The position numbers and the translations under genes were made by a program. A stretch of 46,618 nt of DNA from contig JAYEKM010000009.1 in NCBI GenBank assembly GCA_034661035.1, positions 1 to 46,618 of the forward strand. Direction: 5' to 3'. The notes under the pieces are model-generated. The model ran no database searches. It was not told where the DNA came from and saw only the letters and a program-made list of their open reading frames with translations. Origin of the DNA: JAGYLJ01 sp034661035. GTDB taxonomy: Bacteria > Patescibacteriota > Minisyncoccia > Phycocordibacterales > UBA12079. Shown here in pieces: positions 21,581 through 30,301 of this stretch; positions within the stretch are counted from its first letter, which is position 1; every line of letters begins with the position of its first letter.

Positions 21581-23497
21581 ATGTTTGTATTAAAACGTTC
21601 TAAGCACAACCCAATCTTACTACCTGTACGACAACATAATTGGGAAGCTTTTGCCACTTTCAATTGGTCTCCACTTCAAGACGGAGATACTCTTCATTGT
21701 CTTTATAGAGCGATGTCTTTACCAAAACCTATGGAAGATGGTTCTAGAGCAGGTAAATCTATTGTTGGTTACGCAAAAAGTAAAGATGGAATTGAATTTG
21801 AAGATAGAAGACCCTTGGTAGAGCCTGAGGAGGATTGGGAAAAATTTGGTTGCGAAGATCCTAGAATAACAAAGCTTGATAATAAACATTATATTTTTTA
21901 TACAGCTCTCTCTGAATATCCTTATAAAGCAGAGGGGATTAAAGTAGCAGTAGCTATTTCTAAGGATTTGAAAAAAATTGAGGAAAGACATTTAGTTACT
22001 CCTTTTAATGCTAAAGCTATGGCAATGTTCCCTGAAAAAGTAAACGGAAAATTTACAGTAATTTTTGGAGTTAATACAGATAATCCGCCAGCTAAAATTG
22101 CTATTGCTCAGTTTGATAAAGAAGAAGACCTTTGGAATAAAGAAAAGTGGAAAGATTGGTATAAAAATCTAGATGAAAATACTATTGATCCTAGACGGAG
22201 TGATACAGATCATGTTGAAGTTGGGGCTGCTCCTATAAAAACTGAACATGGTTGGTTATTAATTTATTCTCATATAAAAAATTACTTTGGAGGGGGTCCA
22301 AGGGTTTTTGGTATAGAAGCTTTACTCCTTGATTTAGATGATCCAAAAAAAATTATTGGTAAGACCAAAGGGTCAATTATGGTTCCTGAAACAACTTATG
22401 AAAAATTTGGACATTTACCAGATATTATTTTTCCTTCAGGAGCGATGATTAGAAAGGGAAATGTTGAAATCTATTATGGGGGAGCTGATACTTTATCCTG
22501 TCGTGCTAAAGTTAACTTAAAAAACTTAATTGATAGTATGATTCCTGAACTTGTAGCAGAAAAAATAAAAAGATTTGAAGATAATCCTATTTTATTACCT
22601 AAGCCAGAACATGATTGGGAAAGTCAGCACGTTTTTAACCCAGGAGCGATTGATTTAGAGGGTCAGGTTTATATTTTATATAGAGCTATGGGGAAAGGGA
22701 ATGTCACGACTATTGGTTTGGCAATTAGTCGGGACGGTATCCATATAGATGAAAGGTTGGATGAACCCATCTATGCTCCTAGGGAATTATTTGAGTCAAA
22801 GGGGTGTGAAGATGCAAGAATTGTAGAAATTAATGAGCGTTTATATATGAGCTACACTGCCTATGATGGTGTGAACGTTCCAAGAGTTGCTATTACATCA
22901 ATTTCTAAAAATGATTTTATAAAACGTGAATGGAATTGGGAGGAACCAACTTTAATTTCACAGTCCGTTATGATGGATAAAAATGCTTGTATTTTACCGA
23001 AAAAGACAGAGGATGGTTATATGGTCTATCATAGGATGGGACAAAGTATCTGTTACGATTTTATCGATAGTTTAGATTTTTCTAAAGAGAAATTAGATAA
23101 ATGTATTCAGTTGTTATTACCTCGTTATGGTATGTGGGATAGCAAAAAAGTGGGTATTTCTGCACCACCATTTCTTTGTGATGTAGGGTGGATACTTTTG
23201 TATCACGGGGTTGGAGAGGATAACGTCTATCGATTAGGGGCAGCTCTCTTTGATAAAGATAATCCAACCAATCTTGTAGCTACTACTTCAGCTCCAATTT
23301 TAGAACCAGAATTTGATTATGAAAAAATTGGTCAGGTCCCAAATGTTGTTTTTCCTTGTGGTTCAGTCTTAAGAGATGGAACAGTCTATATTTATTATGG
23401 AGGAGCTGATAGTGTCGTGGCGGGGGCTACAGTAAAAATTGATGATTTAATCGCTATGTTTGATAATTTATGGACATATACAGACAAAAAGAAATAA
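21581..23497 (+). CDS. Tandem GH130 protein (two catalytic modules)
   Basis: 638 aa, about twice the single-domain length, made of two GH130 propellers (about 1-315 and 322-630). Both begin with a HNPILLP / DNPILLP motif and end with IYYGGADT/S. Module 1 keeps GCEDPR (residues 90-95). Module 2 has GCEDAR (408-413), replacing the conserved Pro. Each module has its own W-E/S-ATF/HVFNP and LYRAMS/G motif. It starts 3 nt after the previous GH130 gene and its last 28 nt overlap the phosphomannomutase gene. One fused gene plus one single gene gives three GH130 modules in a row, likely with different linkage specificity. Confidence 0.88.
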   Translation: MFVLKRSKHNPILLPVRQHNWEAFATFNWSPLQDGDTLHCLYRAMSLPKPMEDGSRAGKSIVGYAKSKDGIEFEDRRPLVEPEEDWEKFGCEDPRITKLDNKHYIFYTALSEYPYKAEGIKVAVAISKDLKKIEERHLVTPFNAKAMAMFPEKVNGKFTVIFGVNTDNPPAKIAIAQFDKEEDLWNKEKWKDWYKNLDENTIDPRRSDTDHVEVGAAPIKTEHGWLLIYSHIKNYFGGGPRVFGIEALLLDLDDPKKIIGKTKGSIMVPETTYEKFGHLPDIIFPSGAMIRKGNVEIYYGGADTLSCRAKVNLKNLIDSMIPELVAEKIKRFEDNPILLPKPEHDWESQHVFNPGAIDLEGQVYILYRAMGKGNVTTIGLAISRDGIHIDERLDEPIYAPRELFESKGCEDARIVEINERLYMSYTAYDGVNVPRVAITSISKNDFIKREWNWEEPTLISQSVMMDKNACILPKKTEDGYMVYHRMGQSICYDFIDSLDFSKEKLDKCIQLLLPRYGMWDSKKVGISAPPFLCDVGWILLYHGVGEDNVYRLGAALFDKDNPTNLVATTSAPILEPEFDYEKIGQVPNVVFPCGSVLRDGTVYIYYGGADSVVAGATVKIDDLIAMFDNLWTYTDKKK

Positions 23498-24234
23498 TAG
23501 TTTTTGATCTAGATGGAACTCTTGCAAAAAGTAAGAGTGATGTTGATAGCGAAATGACTACTCTGTTGGGTAGTTTATTAGAATTTAAAAAGGTGGCTAT
23601 TATTTCTGGAGGGGCTTATTCTCAAATAGAAAAATCTTTATTATCAAAACTTGATTGTGAAGAATTTCTTTTTTCTAATCTTTTTATTTTTCCGACTAGT
23701 GCAACAAGTTTTTATAAACACATAGAGGGTAGTTGGAAAAATGTTTATACAGAAGAATTAGATCAAGAAGAAAGAGCTAACATCATTACAGCTCTTGAAG
23801 AATCACTTAATGAAGCTGGTTATAAAAAGCCAGAAGTTACTTATGGAGAAATTATTGAGGATAGGAAAACTCAGATAACTTTTTCCGGGCTAGGGCAGAG
23901 TGCTCCTCTAGATGAGAAATTAAAATGGGATTCTAACCGTAGTCTAAGAGAGAAAGTAATAACCGCGTTTGCAAAGCGTCTGCCTAATTTTGACGCTAAA
24001 ATAGGAGGTTCTACTTCTATTGATATAAATAAAAAAGGAATTGATAAATCATACGGGATTAAACAAATTGAGAAAAACCTTAATACTTCAATTAAAGAAA
24101 TGCTTTTTGTTGGTGATGCACTTTTCGTTGGTGGTAACGACTATCCTGTCTTAAAAACAGGGATTGAAACAGTCTCTGTTAAGGGTCCTGAGGAAACCAA
24201 AAATGTTATTAGAAAAATTATAAGTAGTTTGTAG
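23470..24234 (+). CDS. HAD-superfamily phosphomannomutase (eukaryotic PMM type)
   Basis: 254 aa. HAD motif I is FDLDGTLAKSK (nucleophile D13, acid D15), motif II is in IISGGAY, and motif III/IV is VGDALFVGGNDYPV. The cap contains EDRKTQITFSGLGQ, typical of the PMM family of HAD-IIB enzymes rather than the alpha-D-phosphohexomutase family. PMM interconverts mannose-1-phosphate and mannose-6-phosphate, linking GH130 phosphorolysis to the PMI-type cupin, or the reverse for mannan synthesis. Its start overlaps the end of the tandem GH130 gene by 28 nt, and it ends the operon. Confidence 0.88.
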   Translation: MDIYRQKEIIVFDLDGTLAKSKSDVDSEMTTLLGSLLEFKKVAIISGGAYSQIEKSLLSKLDCEEFLFSNLFIFPTSATSFYKHIEGSWKNVYTEELDQEERANIITALEESLNEAGYKKPEVTYGEIIEDRKTQITFSGLGQSAPLDEKLKWDSNRSLREKVITAFAKRLPNFDAKIGGSTSIDINKKGIDKSYGIKQIEKNLNTSIKEMLFVGDALFVGGNDYPVLKTGIETVSVKGPEETKNVIRKIISSL

Positions 24235-24243
24235 TTATTCTGT

Positions 24244-24249
24244 TATAAT
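24244..24249 (+). promoter_or_regulatory. -10 box of the efflux operon
   Basis: A perfect TATAAT starts 10 nt after the phosphomannomutase stop and 24 nt before the next ATG, so the MacA/MacB operon probably has its own promoter. Confidence 0.55.
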
Positions 24250-24273
24250 ATATGTAAGAATTTATTTATTTTT

Positions 24274-25920
24274 ATGAAAAAGAAATCTAAAAAGAAAAAA
24301 ATTATCTTTAGCATCGTTGTTATTGTTTTAATTGCAATTATTTCTGCATTTTATTTTCTTAAACAGGAAGTTGTTGAATATAATTTTAGCTTAGCAGAGA
24401 GACTCGATTTAGTTCAAGAAATAAGTTCAACTGGTAGAATAAAAGCCGTTGATGATTTAGACTTAGCTTTTGAAAAAAGTGGAAAAATAGAGATGGTTTC
24501 TGTAGAGGTAGGAGGCAAAGTCGCCAAAGGTCAAGTATTAGTTAGTCTCGATAGTGATGACGTTTTCGCTGAAATAGCTCAGGCGAGAGCCTCTGTGTCT
24601 AGTGCAGAAGCTAAACTTAGTCAGTATGAAGCAATTTTAGAAAAAGAAGAAAATGAATTGGAAATTTTACAAGCTGGGACTAGAGATGAAGAGATTTTAA
24701 TCTATGAATCAAAAGTAGGAAATGCAGAGGCTGTTTATGATGCCGCTATCCAAAGTATCGTGGATAATCTTGGGGACGCCTATACTAAATCAGATGATGC
24801 TATTAGGAATAAGATAGATCCAATGTTTACTAATCCAAGAGGGACAAATCCACAAATAACTTTTACTATAAATGATTCTCAACTGGAGGCTGATATAGAA
24901 TGGGGTCGTTCATTGATTGAACAGCAATTAGTTTTGTGGGGTTCTGCTATAACTAATCTTTCTACTGATTTGCTGCAAGATGAAATAATGAAAACTGAGA
25001 ATAAGCTAGATGAAATAAAATCATTTTTGAGTAATATGGCATTAGCTGTTAATAGCTTGTCAATTAGCTCTGGTTTTACTCAGACTACCATCGATACTTA
25101 CAAAACCAATATTTATACTGCACGAACTAATGTAAACACAGCTATTACTAATCTTTCGTTAGCAAAAGAGAAATTTAATACAGCTCAAACTTCTTTATTG
25201 ATAGCAGAAAATGAACTGGCTCTAAAAGAAGCTGATAGTACTCCTGAAAAGATAAATTCCCAAAAAGCCACAATTAAACAAGCTGAAGCTAACGTTGCAT
25301 CTCAACAAGCTGAAATAGAATTAAAAAAGTCGATGGTTCAGTCGGCTTTAGTTAATTTATCAAAATATGACTTATATTCTCCTATTAAAGGAATTGTTAC
25401 TAAACAAGAAGCTGATATAGGTACGATTGTTTCTGCAGGAGAAATCATTGTTTCTGTTATTTCAGAAGATGATTTAGAGATTGAATCAAACATTGTAGAA
25501 GCTGATGTCGCCTATTTGAAAGTAGGGAATAAAGCAACTCTTTCCTTAGACGCTTATGGAGAGGATGTGATTTTTACAGCTGAAGTAATTAAAATTGATC
25601 CATCTGCACAATTAATAGAAGGAGTGGCTAATTATAAAACTACTTTGAAACTTCTAGAAGTTGATGAAAGAGTCAGAGCTGGGATGACCGCTGATATTGA
25701 TATTGTCACGAAAGAATTAAAAGGTGTTTTAGTGGTTCCTTATCGAGCCATTATCTTTAAAAATGGTTCAGGAAAATTTATTAGAGTTTTAGATGAATCT
25801 TTTCAAGTTAAAGAAGTAAAAGTTGAAATAGGAATTATTGGTAATGGTAGCTTAGTTGAAATAACAGAAGGTATCAATGAGGGTGATAAAGTAATTACTT
25901 CTATTAAAAGTAATAAATAA
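24274..25920 (+). CDS. Efflux membrane-fusion protein (MacA/HlyD type)
   Basis: 548 aa. A basic N-terminus and membrane anchor (about 9-28) are followed by the first half of the biotinyl-lipoyl domain (LAFEKSGKIEMVSVEVGGKVAKGQVLVSL), long coiled-coil hairpins (about 95-360), the second lipoyl half (DLYSPIKGIVTKQEADIGTIVSAG) and beta-barrel/proximal domains to the end. The coiled-coil region is longer than in MacA. It delivers substrates from an ABC pump. The ATPase and two permeases follow within 8-20 nt, forming a clear four-gene operon. No TolC-like channel is present, consistent with a single-membrane cell. Confidence 0.92.
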   Translation: MKKKSKKKKIIFSIVVIVLIAIISAFYFLKQEVVEYNFSLAERLDLVQEISSTGRIKAVDDLDLAFEKSGKIEMVSVEVGGKVAKGQVLVSLDSDDVFAEIAQARASVSSAEAKLSQYEAILEKEENELEILQAGTRDEEILIYESKVGNAEAVYDAAIQSIVDNLGDAYTKSDDAIRNKIDPMFTNPRGTNPQITFTINDSQLEADIEWGRSLIEQQLVLWGSAITNLSTDLLQDEIMKTENKLDEIKSFLSNMALAVNSLSISSGFTQTTIDTYKTNIYTARTNVNTAITNLSLAKEKFNTAQTSLLIAENELALKEADSTPEKINSQKATIKQAEANVASQQAEIELKKSMVQSALVNLSKYDLYSPIKGIVTKQEADIGTIVSAGEIIVSVISEDDLEIESNIVEADVAYLKVGNKATLSLDAYGEDVIFTAEVIKIDPSAQLIEGVANYKTTLKLLEVDERVRAGMTADIDIVTKELKGVLVVPYRAIIFKNGSGKFIRVLDESFQVKEVKVEIGIIGNGSLVEITEGINEGDKVITSIKSNK

Positions 25921-25928
25921 ATCACTTC

Positions 25929-26642
25929 ATGAGTCTAATTGAAGTAAAAAACTTAAAAAGAACTTTTGAAGACGGAGTTAAAACTTATGCTCTGAGAGAT
26001 ACTTCTTTTACTATTGAAAAAGGAGAATTTTTAGCTATTATGGGTCCCTCTGGTTCAGGAAAATCTACCCTAATGCACATATTAGGGATGCTTGATAGGG
26101 CTTCGGGTGGTAAGTTTATCTTTGACGGAAAAGATGTTTCTAAATTAGATGATAACGAACTAGCCACTTTACGTAATAAGGAAATTGGTTTTGTTTTTCA
26201 GTCTTTCAATCTACTCCAGAGAACTACAGTTTTAGATAATGTTATTCTTCCTTTGATTTATTCTGAGGATAAAATTGATGTAAGGAAGAGGGCAACAGAG
26301 GTCTTAAAAAGTGTTGGTCTGGAACATCGACTTGATCACTATACTAATCAGATTTCTGGTGGAGAGAAACAGAGAGTCGCTATTGCTCGAGCTTTAGTAA
26401 ATAAAGCATCTGTTATTTTTGCTGATGAACCAACAGGTAACTTGGATTCAAAATCTGGGGCACAAATTATGAAGATATTACAGGAATTAAATGATCAAGG
26501 AAACACTATTATTTTAGTTACTCATGAGACTTACACAGCTGAATGTGCCGAGAGGATTTTGTCTTTGAAAGATGGTGAACTGGTGAGTGATAAAAAGGTC
26601 ACTTCAAGAAGGAGAGTTAATAAGGATGATATTATTAAATAG
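25929..26642 (+). CDS. ABC transporter ATPase (MacB/LolD type)
   Basis: 237 aa with Walker A GPSGSGKS (about 39-46), Q-loop FQSFNLL, signature ISGGEKQRVAIARAL (about 142-156), Walker B VIFADEPTGNLD, and the switch His in VTHE. It belongs to the lipoprotein-release/MacB subfamily, which powers FtsX-like permeases by mechanotransmission. It is second in the efflux operon. Confidence 0.95.
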   Translation: MSLIEVKNLKRTFEDGVKTYALRDTSFTIEKGEFLAIMGPSGSGKSTLMHILGMLDRASGGKFIFDGKDVSKLDDNELATLRNKEIGFVFQSFNLLQRTTVLDNVILPLIYSEDKIDVRKRATEVLKSVGLEHRLDHYTNQISGGEKQRVAIARALVNKASVIFADEPTGNLDSKSGAQIMKILQELNDQGNTIILVTHETYTAECAERILSLKDGELVSDKKVTSRRRVNKDDIIK

Positions 26643-26662
26643 TTTGATCTATAAAGAGAACT

Positions 26663-27913
26663 GTGTTTCGAGCTATCATACAATCAATTAAAATAGCTAG
26701 TACTTCTTTGCTGAGTAATAAACTTCAGAGTTTATTAACCATGTTAGGAATTATCATTGGAGTCGCTTCTGTGGTTGTAATAATGTCCATCGGGTCTGGC
26801 GCTCAAAGTTTAATTCTTTCAGAAATAAAAAATTTAGGGACTAATTTAATTGCTGTTATTCCGGGGTATGGGGATGATGACGATGCCTTTGCGTCTTTAG
26901 GCGGTTTTGCTGTTACTACTCTAACCTATGATGACGCTGTTGCTTTAAGAAATAAAAGAGACGTTCCTAATGTTGTAGCTGTCGCAGCCTATAGTAAAGG
27001 TTTTGGAACAGCTGAATGGAAATCAGAAACCTACAGTACTTCCTTAACAGGGACTACAGCTAGTCACTTAGAAGTAATGGGAGGTGATTTAAAAGAAGGA
27101 CGTTTTTTTAATGCAGAGGAAGAAAAAAGATTTTCTCGGGTTGCTGTGTTGGGGAGTGACGTCAGGGATGAACTGCTAGGGCAATCAGATGCTCTTGGTC
27201 AAAAAATTAAAATTAATGATTATACCTTCGATATTATTGGTGTAATGGAAGAGAGAGGTGTTGTGGTTATGGAAGATTTTGATGATCAGATTTTCATTCC
27301 AATAAAAACTGCCCAGAGAATGTCAGGAGTTAATTATGTTGGTTTTATTAGGATAAAGGTTGATTCGGAAGAAAGAGTTTTTGATACTGAGGAGGACATA
27401 AAAATGGTTTTAAGAGAAAGACATAATATTAAGGACCAAAGCGGAGGAAACGATGATTTTATGGTAAAAAATATTGCTGAAGCTTTAGCTATGATTACTG
27501 AGATTACTAATTCTTTGAGGTATTTTCTCGCCATTATGGCAGGAATGTCTTTAATTGTTGGTGGAATTGGGATCATGAATATTATGTTTATTTCTGTAAC
27601 GGAAAGAACCAGAGAGGTTGGTCTCAGAAAAGCTTTAGGTGCTAATAATTTGCATATCCTAGGGCAGTTTTTAGTGGAAGCTATTTTCGTTACGGTTATT
27701 GGAGGAATTATAGGAATAATTTTAGGAGTTATTATTTCATTTATTATATCAGTTGGGGCTCATCTGCTTGGCTATGATTGGGATTTTATTATTTCATTTG
27801 GGTCAATTATTTTAGCTCTGTTTGTTTCTTCTGGAGTTGGTTTATTCTTTGGTTTTTATCCAGCTCATAAAGCTAGTAAGCTTAATCCAATCAAAGCTTT
27901 AAGATATGAATAA
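26663..27913 (+). CDS. MacB-type ABC permease 1 (FtsX family)
   Basis: 416 aa beginning with GTG at 26663. An N-terminal membrane helix (SLLTMLGIIIGVASVVVIMSI) is followed by a MacB periplasmic core domain (about 50-270) and three C-terminal helices of the FtsX domain, including GGIGIMNIMFISVTERTREVGLRKALGA and the end ASKLNPIKALRYE. There is no fused ATPase, which is encoded by the gene before. Its last 8 nt overlap the second permease gene. Confidence 0.93.
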   Translation: MFRAIIQSIKIASTSLLSNKLQSLLTMLGIIIGVASVVVIMSIGSGAQSLILSEIKNLGTNLIAVIPGYGDDDDAFASLGGFAVTTLTYDDAVALRNKRDVPNVVAVAAYSKGFGTAEWKSETYSTSLTGTTASHLEVMGGDLKEGRFFNAEEEKRFSRVAVLGSDVRDELLGQSDALGQKIKINDYTFDIIGVMEERGVVVMEDFDDQIFIPIKTAQRMSGVNYVGFIRIKVDSEERVFDTEEDIKMVLRERHNIKDQSGGNDDFMVKNIAEALAMITEITNSLRYFLAIMAGMSLIVGGIGIMNIMFISVTERTREVGLRKALGANNLHILGQFLVEAIFVTVIGGIIGIILGVIISFIISVGAHLLGYDWDFIISFGSIILALFVSSGVGLFFGFYPAHKASKLNPIKALRYE

Positions 27914-29210
27914 TTATTTTTCAACAATTAAATTATCTTTTAAATTAGCGGTAACTTCATTTACTGCCCATAAGTTGAGAACTTTTTTGGCCGTTCTAGG
28001 TGTAACAATTGGTATTTCTAGTATTATTATAGTTTTTTCTGCAGGTGAGGGGATAAAGGGTATTATTTTAAATCAAGTTGAATCGTTTGGTTCTGATACT
28101 ATTCAGGTTGAAGTTAAAGTTCCTAGCAGTAAGAAAGGTGTAGCTAGCGAGGCTCAAAGTGCTGCCGCTCTTTTACAAGGGGCTCAGGTGACCACTCTTA
28201 AATTAGATGACTTGGAAGATATAAAAAAGTTACCAAACATTGTTGACGGGTACAGTGTCTTTATGAGCAGTGATAGGGTTGCTTATCGTAACGAGATTCA
28301 CAATTCTTTTATTTGGTCAACTAATGCCTCTTTTATAAATATCGACTCAACAGAGTTAGATTATGGAAGATTTTTTACTAAAGTGGAAAATAATTCTCTT
28401 GCTACTGTGGTCATTTTAGGTTCTAAAATAAAAGAAAAATTATTTGGAGAAAGCGATCCTCTTGGTAAAACTATTAAAATTCATGATACTCGGTTTGAGG
28501 TGATTGGAGTGATGGAAGAAAGAGGAGCCATGATGTCTTTTGACTTTGATGAGTTTGTCTACACACCAATTAATACTATGCATAAGAAAGTTTTAGGTAT
28601 AGATTTTTTGCATAATGTAATCCTCAAGGTAAGAGATATTGCTTTCGTAGAAGACACCCTTGAAGACATCAGAATTATTCTGAGAGAAAACCATGATATT
28701 AGTCCTCCTAAAGAAGAACAAAGTGGTTGGATGGATACTGGAAAGGATGATTTTAGAGTTATGGCGATGACCGAAATTTTGGAAGTTTTTGATACAATGT
28801 CGTCTACGTTAACTATCCTGTTATTGGTTATTGTCGCAATTTCGTTAATAGTTGGAGGTATCAGTGTTATGAATGTGATGTTTGTTATTGTAAACGAGAG
28901 AACTCCTGAGATTGGTTTAAGAAAAGCGGTCGGAGCAAATTACAAAGATATTATGATTCAGTTTCTTGTCGAATCGATTTTAATAACATTAGCAGGAGGT
29001 TTAGCAGGAAGTATCTTAGGTTCGGTAATCTCTTTCTTTATTTCAGTGGGAGCTAATTCCTACGGAATTGATTGGAATTTTATTCTTCCTTTGAGGTCTT
29101 TTGTGATTGCAGGTCTCTTTTCAATAATTTTTGGTATTTTATTTGGGACTACTCCAGCTAGAAAAGCAGCTCGAATGAACCCAATCAAGGCTTTAAAATA
29201 CGAGAGCTAA
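27906..29210 (+). CDS. MacB-type ABC permease 2 (FtsX family)
   Basis: 434 aa with the same plan as permease 1: N-terminal helix (TFLAVLGVTIGISSIIIVFSAGEG), MacB core domain (about 50-290), and a three-helix FtsX domain (GGISVMNVMFVIVNERTPEIGLRKAVGA) ending RMNPIKALKYES. The two are clearly paralogous but well diverged, so the pump is probably a heterodimer of the two permeases. Last gene of the operon. Confidence 0.93.
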   Translation: MNNYFSTIKLSFKLAVTSFTAHKLRTFLAVLGVTIGISSIIIVFSAGEGIKGIILNQVESFGSDTIQVEVKVPSSKKGVASEAQSAAALLQGAQVTTLKLDDLEDIKKLPNIVDGYSVFMSSDRVAYRNEIHNSFIWSTNASFINIDSTELDYGRFFTKVENNSLATVVILGSKIKEKLFGESDPLGKTIKIHDTRFEVIGVMEERGAMMSFDFDEFVYTPINTMHKKVLGIDFLHNVILKVRDIAFVEDTLEDIRIILRENHDISPPKEEQSGWMDTGKDDFRVMAMTEILEVFDTMSSTLTILLLVIVAISLIVGGISVMNVMFVIVNERTPEIGLRKAVGANYKDIMIQFLVESILITLAGGLAGSILGSVISFFISVGANSYGIDWNFILPLRSFVIAGLFSIIFGILFGTTPARKAARMNPIKALKYES

Positions 29211-29393
29211 CTAAAGAGAACAGGTACCTTCTGGTAACTCTTCGACATTATTTTCACAACTTGGTTGGTTTTTTTCAGGGTTGTGTTCAGGTAAGGAGGT
29301 ATAATAAAAACCTGATCCAATTCCTAGTAGGAGAACTCCCATTCCTATAAAAACTACTATAGTCATTCTTTTATTTTCTTTATAATTGATCAT
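29211..29393 (-). CDS. Small single-helix membrane protein
   Basis: 60 aa from the ATG at 29393; an upstream TTG at 29399 is a less likely start. One membrane helix (about 10-30) has an outside tail with two Cys (PSCENN, GTCSL). Its start lies within the last 14 nt of the M14 peptidase gene upstream, so it is translationally coupled to it. It ends on the base next to the stop of the convergent permease gene. Function unknown. Confidence 0.6.
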   Translation of the reverse strand: MINYKENKRMTIVVFIGMGVLLLGIGSGFYYTSLPEHNPEKNQPSCENNVEELPEGTCSL

Positions 29394-30288
29394 TGTCAAG
29401 GGGATAGTTATTGATAGGAGTATTATTTTCTTGTTCGTAGTATTTAAAAAGGGCTTTTACTCCTGCTAAATTTTCTTCCCAGTCAATTTCTTGGTGATTC
29501 TTAAGTTCCACTGTAATAGCTGGAATATTTATAGAAGCTAGCCATCCCTCGGCATCTCCTGTGACCTCATAACTGTCAAATGTTTCAACGGGGGTATACC
29601 CAGAAGCATCAGAATAGACATTCATTATATTAAGAGTCTCTGGGAGAACTCCGTTTTCACATTCTGAAGCATAAACTGCGTTGGCTTGGCTATGCCAAAA
29701 AATTACGGCTTCAGGATTGTTTTCTAGAACGAAATTACGAATAGCTTTGGCTTCAGGTTCTGAAAAGGCTTGAGAACCTGCACTAACAGTTTCACCTCTC
29801 CAAGTACTTTTGGGTTGCCATTTGCAGTCAAAGTTTCTATTTAGGTCAACTTCATTAGCGTTAAACCTCCCAGGTACAGTGGCGTCGCTGTCGGGAATAT
29901 CAGCAATTGTAAAAAGACCCTCTTTGTTAGTAACTTTATATATGCCGTCAGGGTTGGCTGAAGGAATAATGGTTATTGATAAATTATCAGGAATAATATC
30001 TGGATTTATTTTAAGATAATCTATAAATTTATAAGCTAATAAAACACTATTCCATTCATAGCCACCATGAATTCCTCCAACAAATAAGAGGCGTTCTTCA
30101 CCTTTCCCGTAGGTATAAGTTTCAATTTCTCGTCCTCCTACAGAAGAACCTATGACTTCATGTTTGGGAGTAAGGTCTGATTCGACGGGTTCTATTATTA
30201 TTTCTTTCTCACTTCCACTTTTTATAATGTAGAAGATAAGACCACCTAAGATTATTAGGATAATAAGTATAGCGACAATTCTTTTCAT
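29380..30288 (-). CDS. M14 family zinc carboxypeptidase, membrane-anchored, catalytically complete
   Basis: 302 aa from ATG 30288, chosen because MKRIVAILIILIILGGLIFY is a good signal anchor; an upstream ATG at 30333 would put 15 polar residues before it. Zinc ligands H74 and E78 sit in GGIHGGYEWN, with the third ligand H199 in FWHSQAN. R141 and N150/R151 (DLNRNFDC) bind the substrate carboxylate, and the catalytic Glu is E261 (AITVELKN). All are in place. M14 enzymes of this type can trim peptidoglycan peptides or proteins at the cell surface. The paralogue 13 nt upstream lacks two of these residues. Confidence 0.9.
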   Translation of the reverse strand: MKRIVAILIILIILGGLIFYIIKSGSEKEIIIEPVESDLTPKHEVIGSSVGGREIETYTYGKGEERLLFVGGIHGGYEWNSVLLAYKFIDYLKINPDIIPDNLSITIIPSANPDGIYKVTNKEGLFTIADIPDSDATVPGRFNANEVDLNRNFDCKWQPKSTWRGETVSAGSQAFSEPEAKAIRNFVLENNPEAVIFWHSQANAVYASECENGVLPETLNIMNVYSDASGYTPVETFDSYEVTGDAEGWLASINIPAITVELKNHQEIDWEENLAGVKALFKYYEQENNTPINNYPLDNDQL

Positions 30289-30301
30289 AAAAAAGTTTCT
30301 A

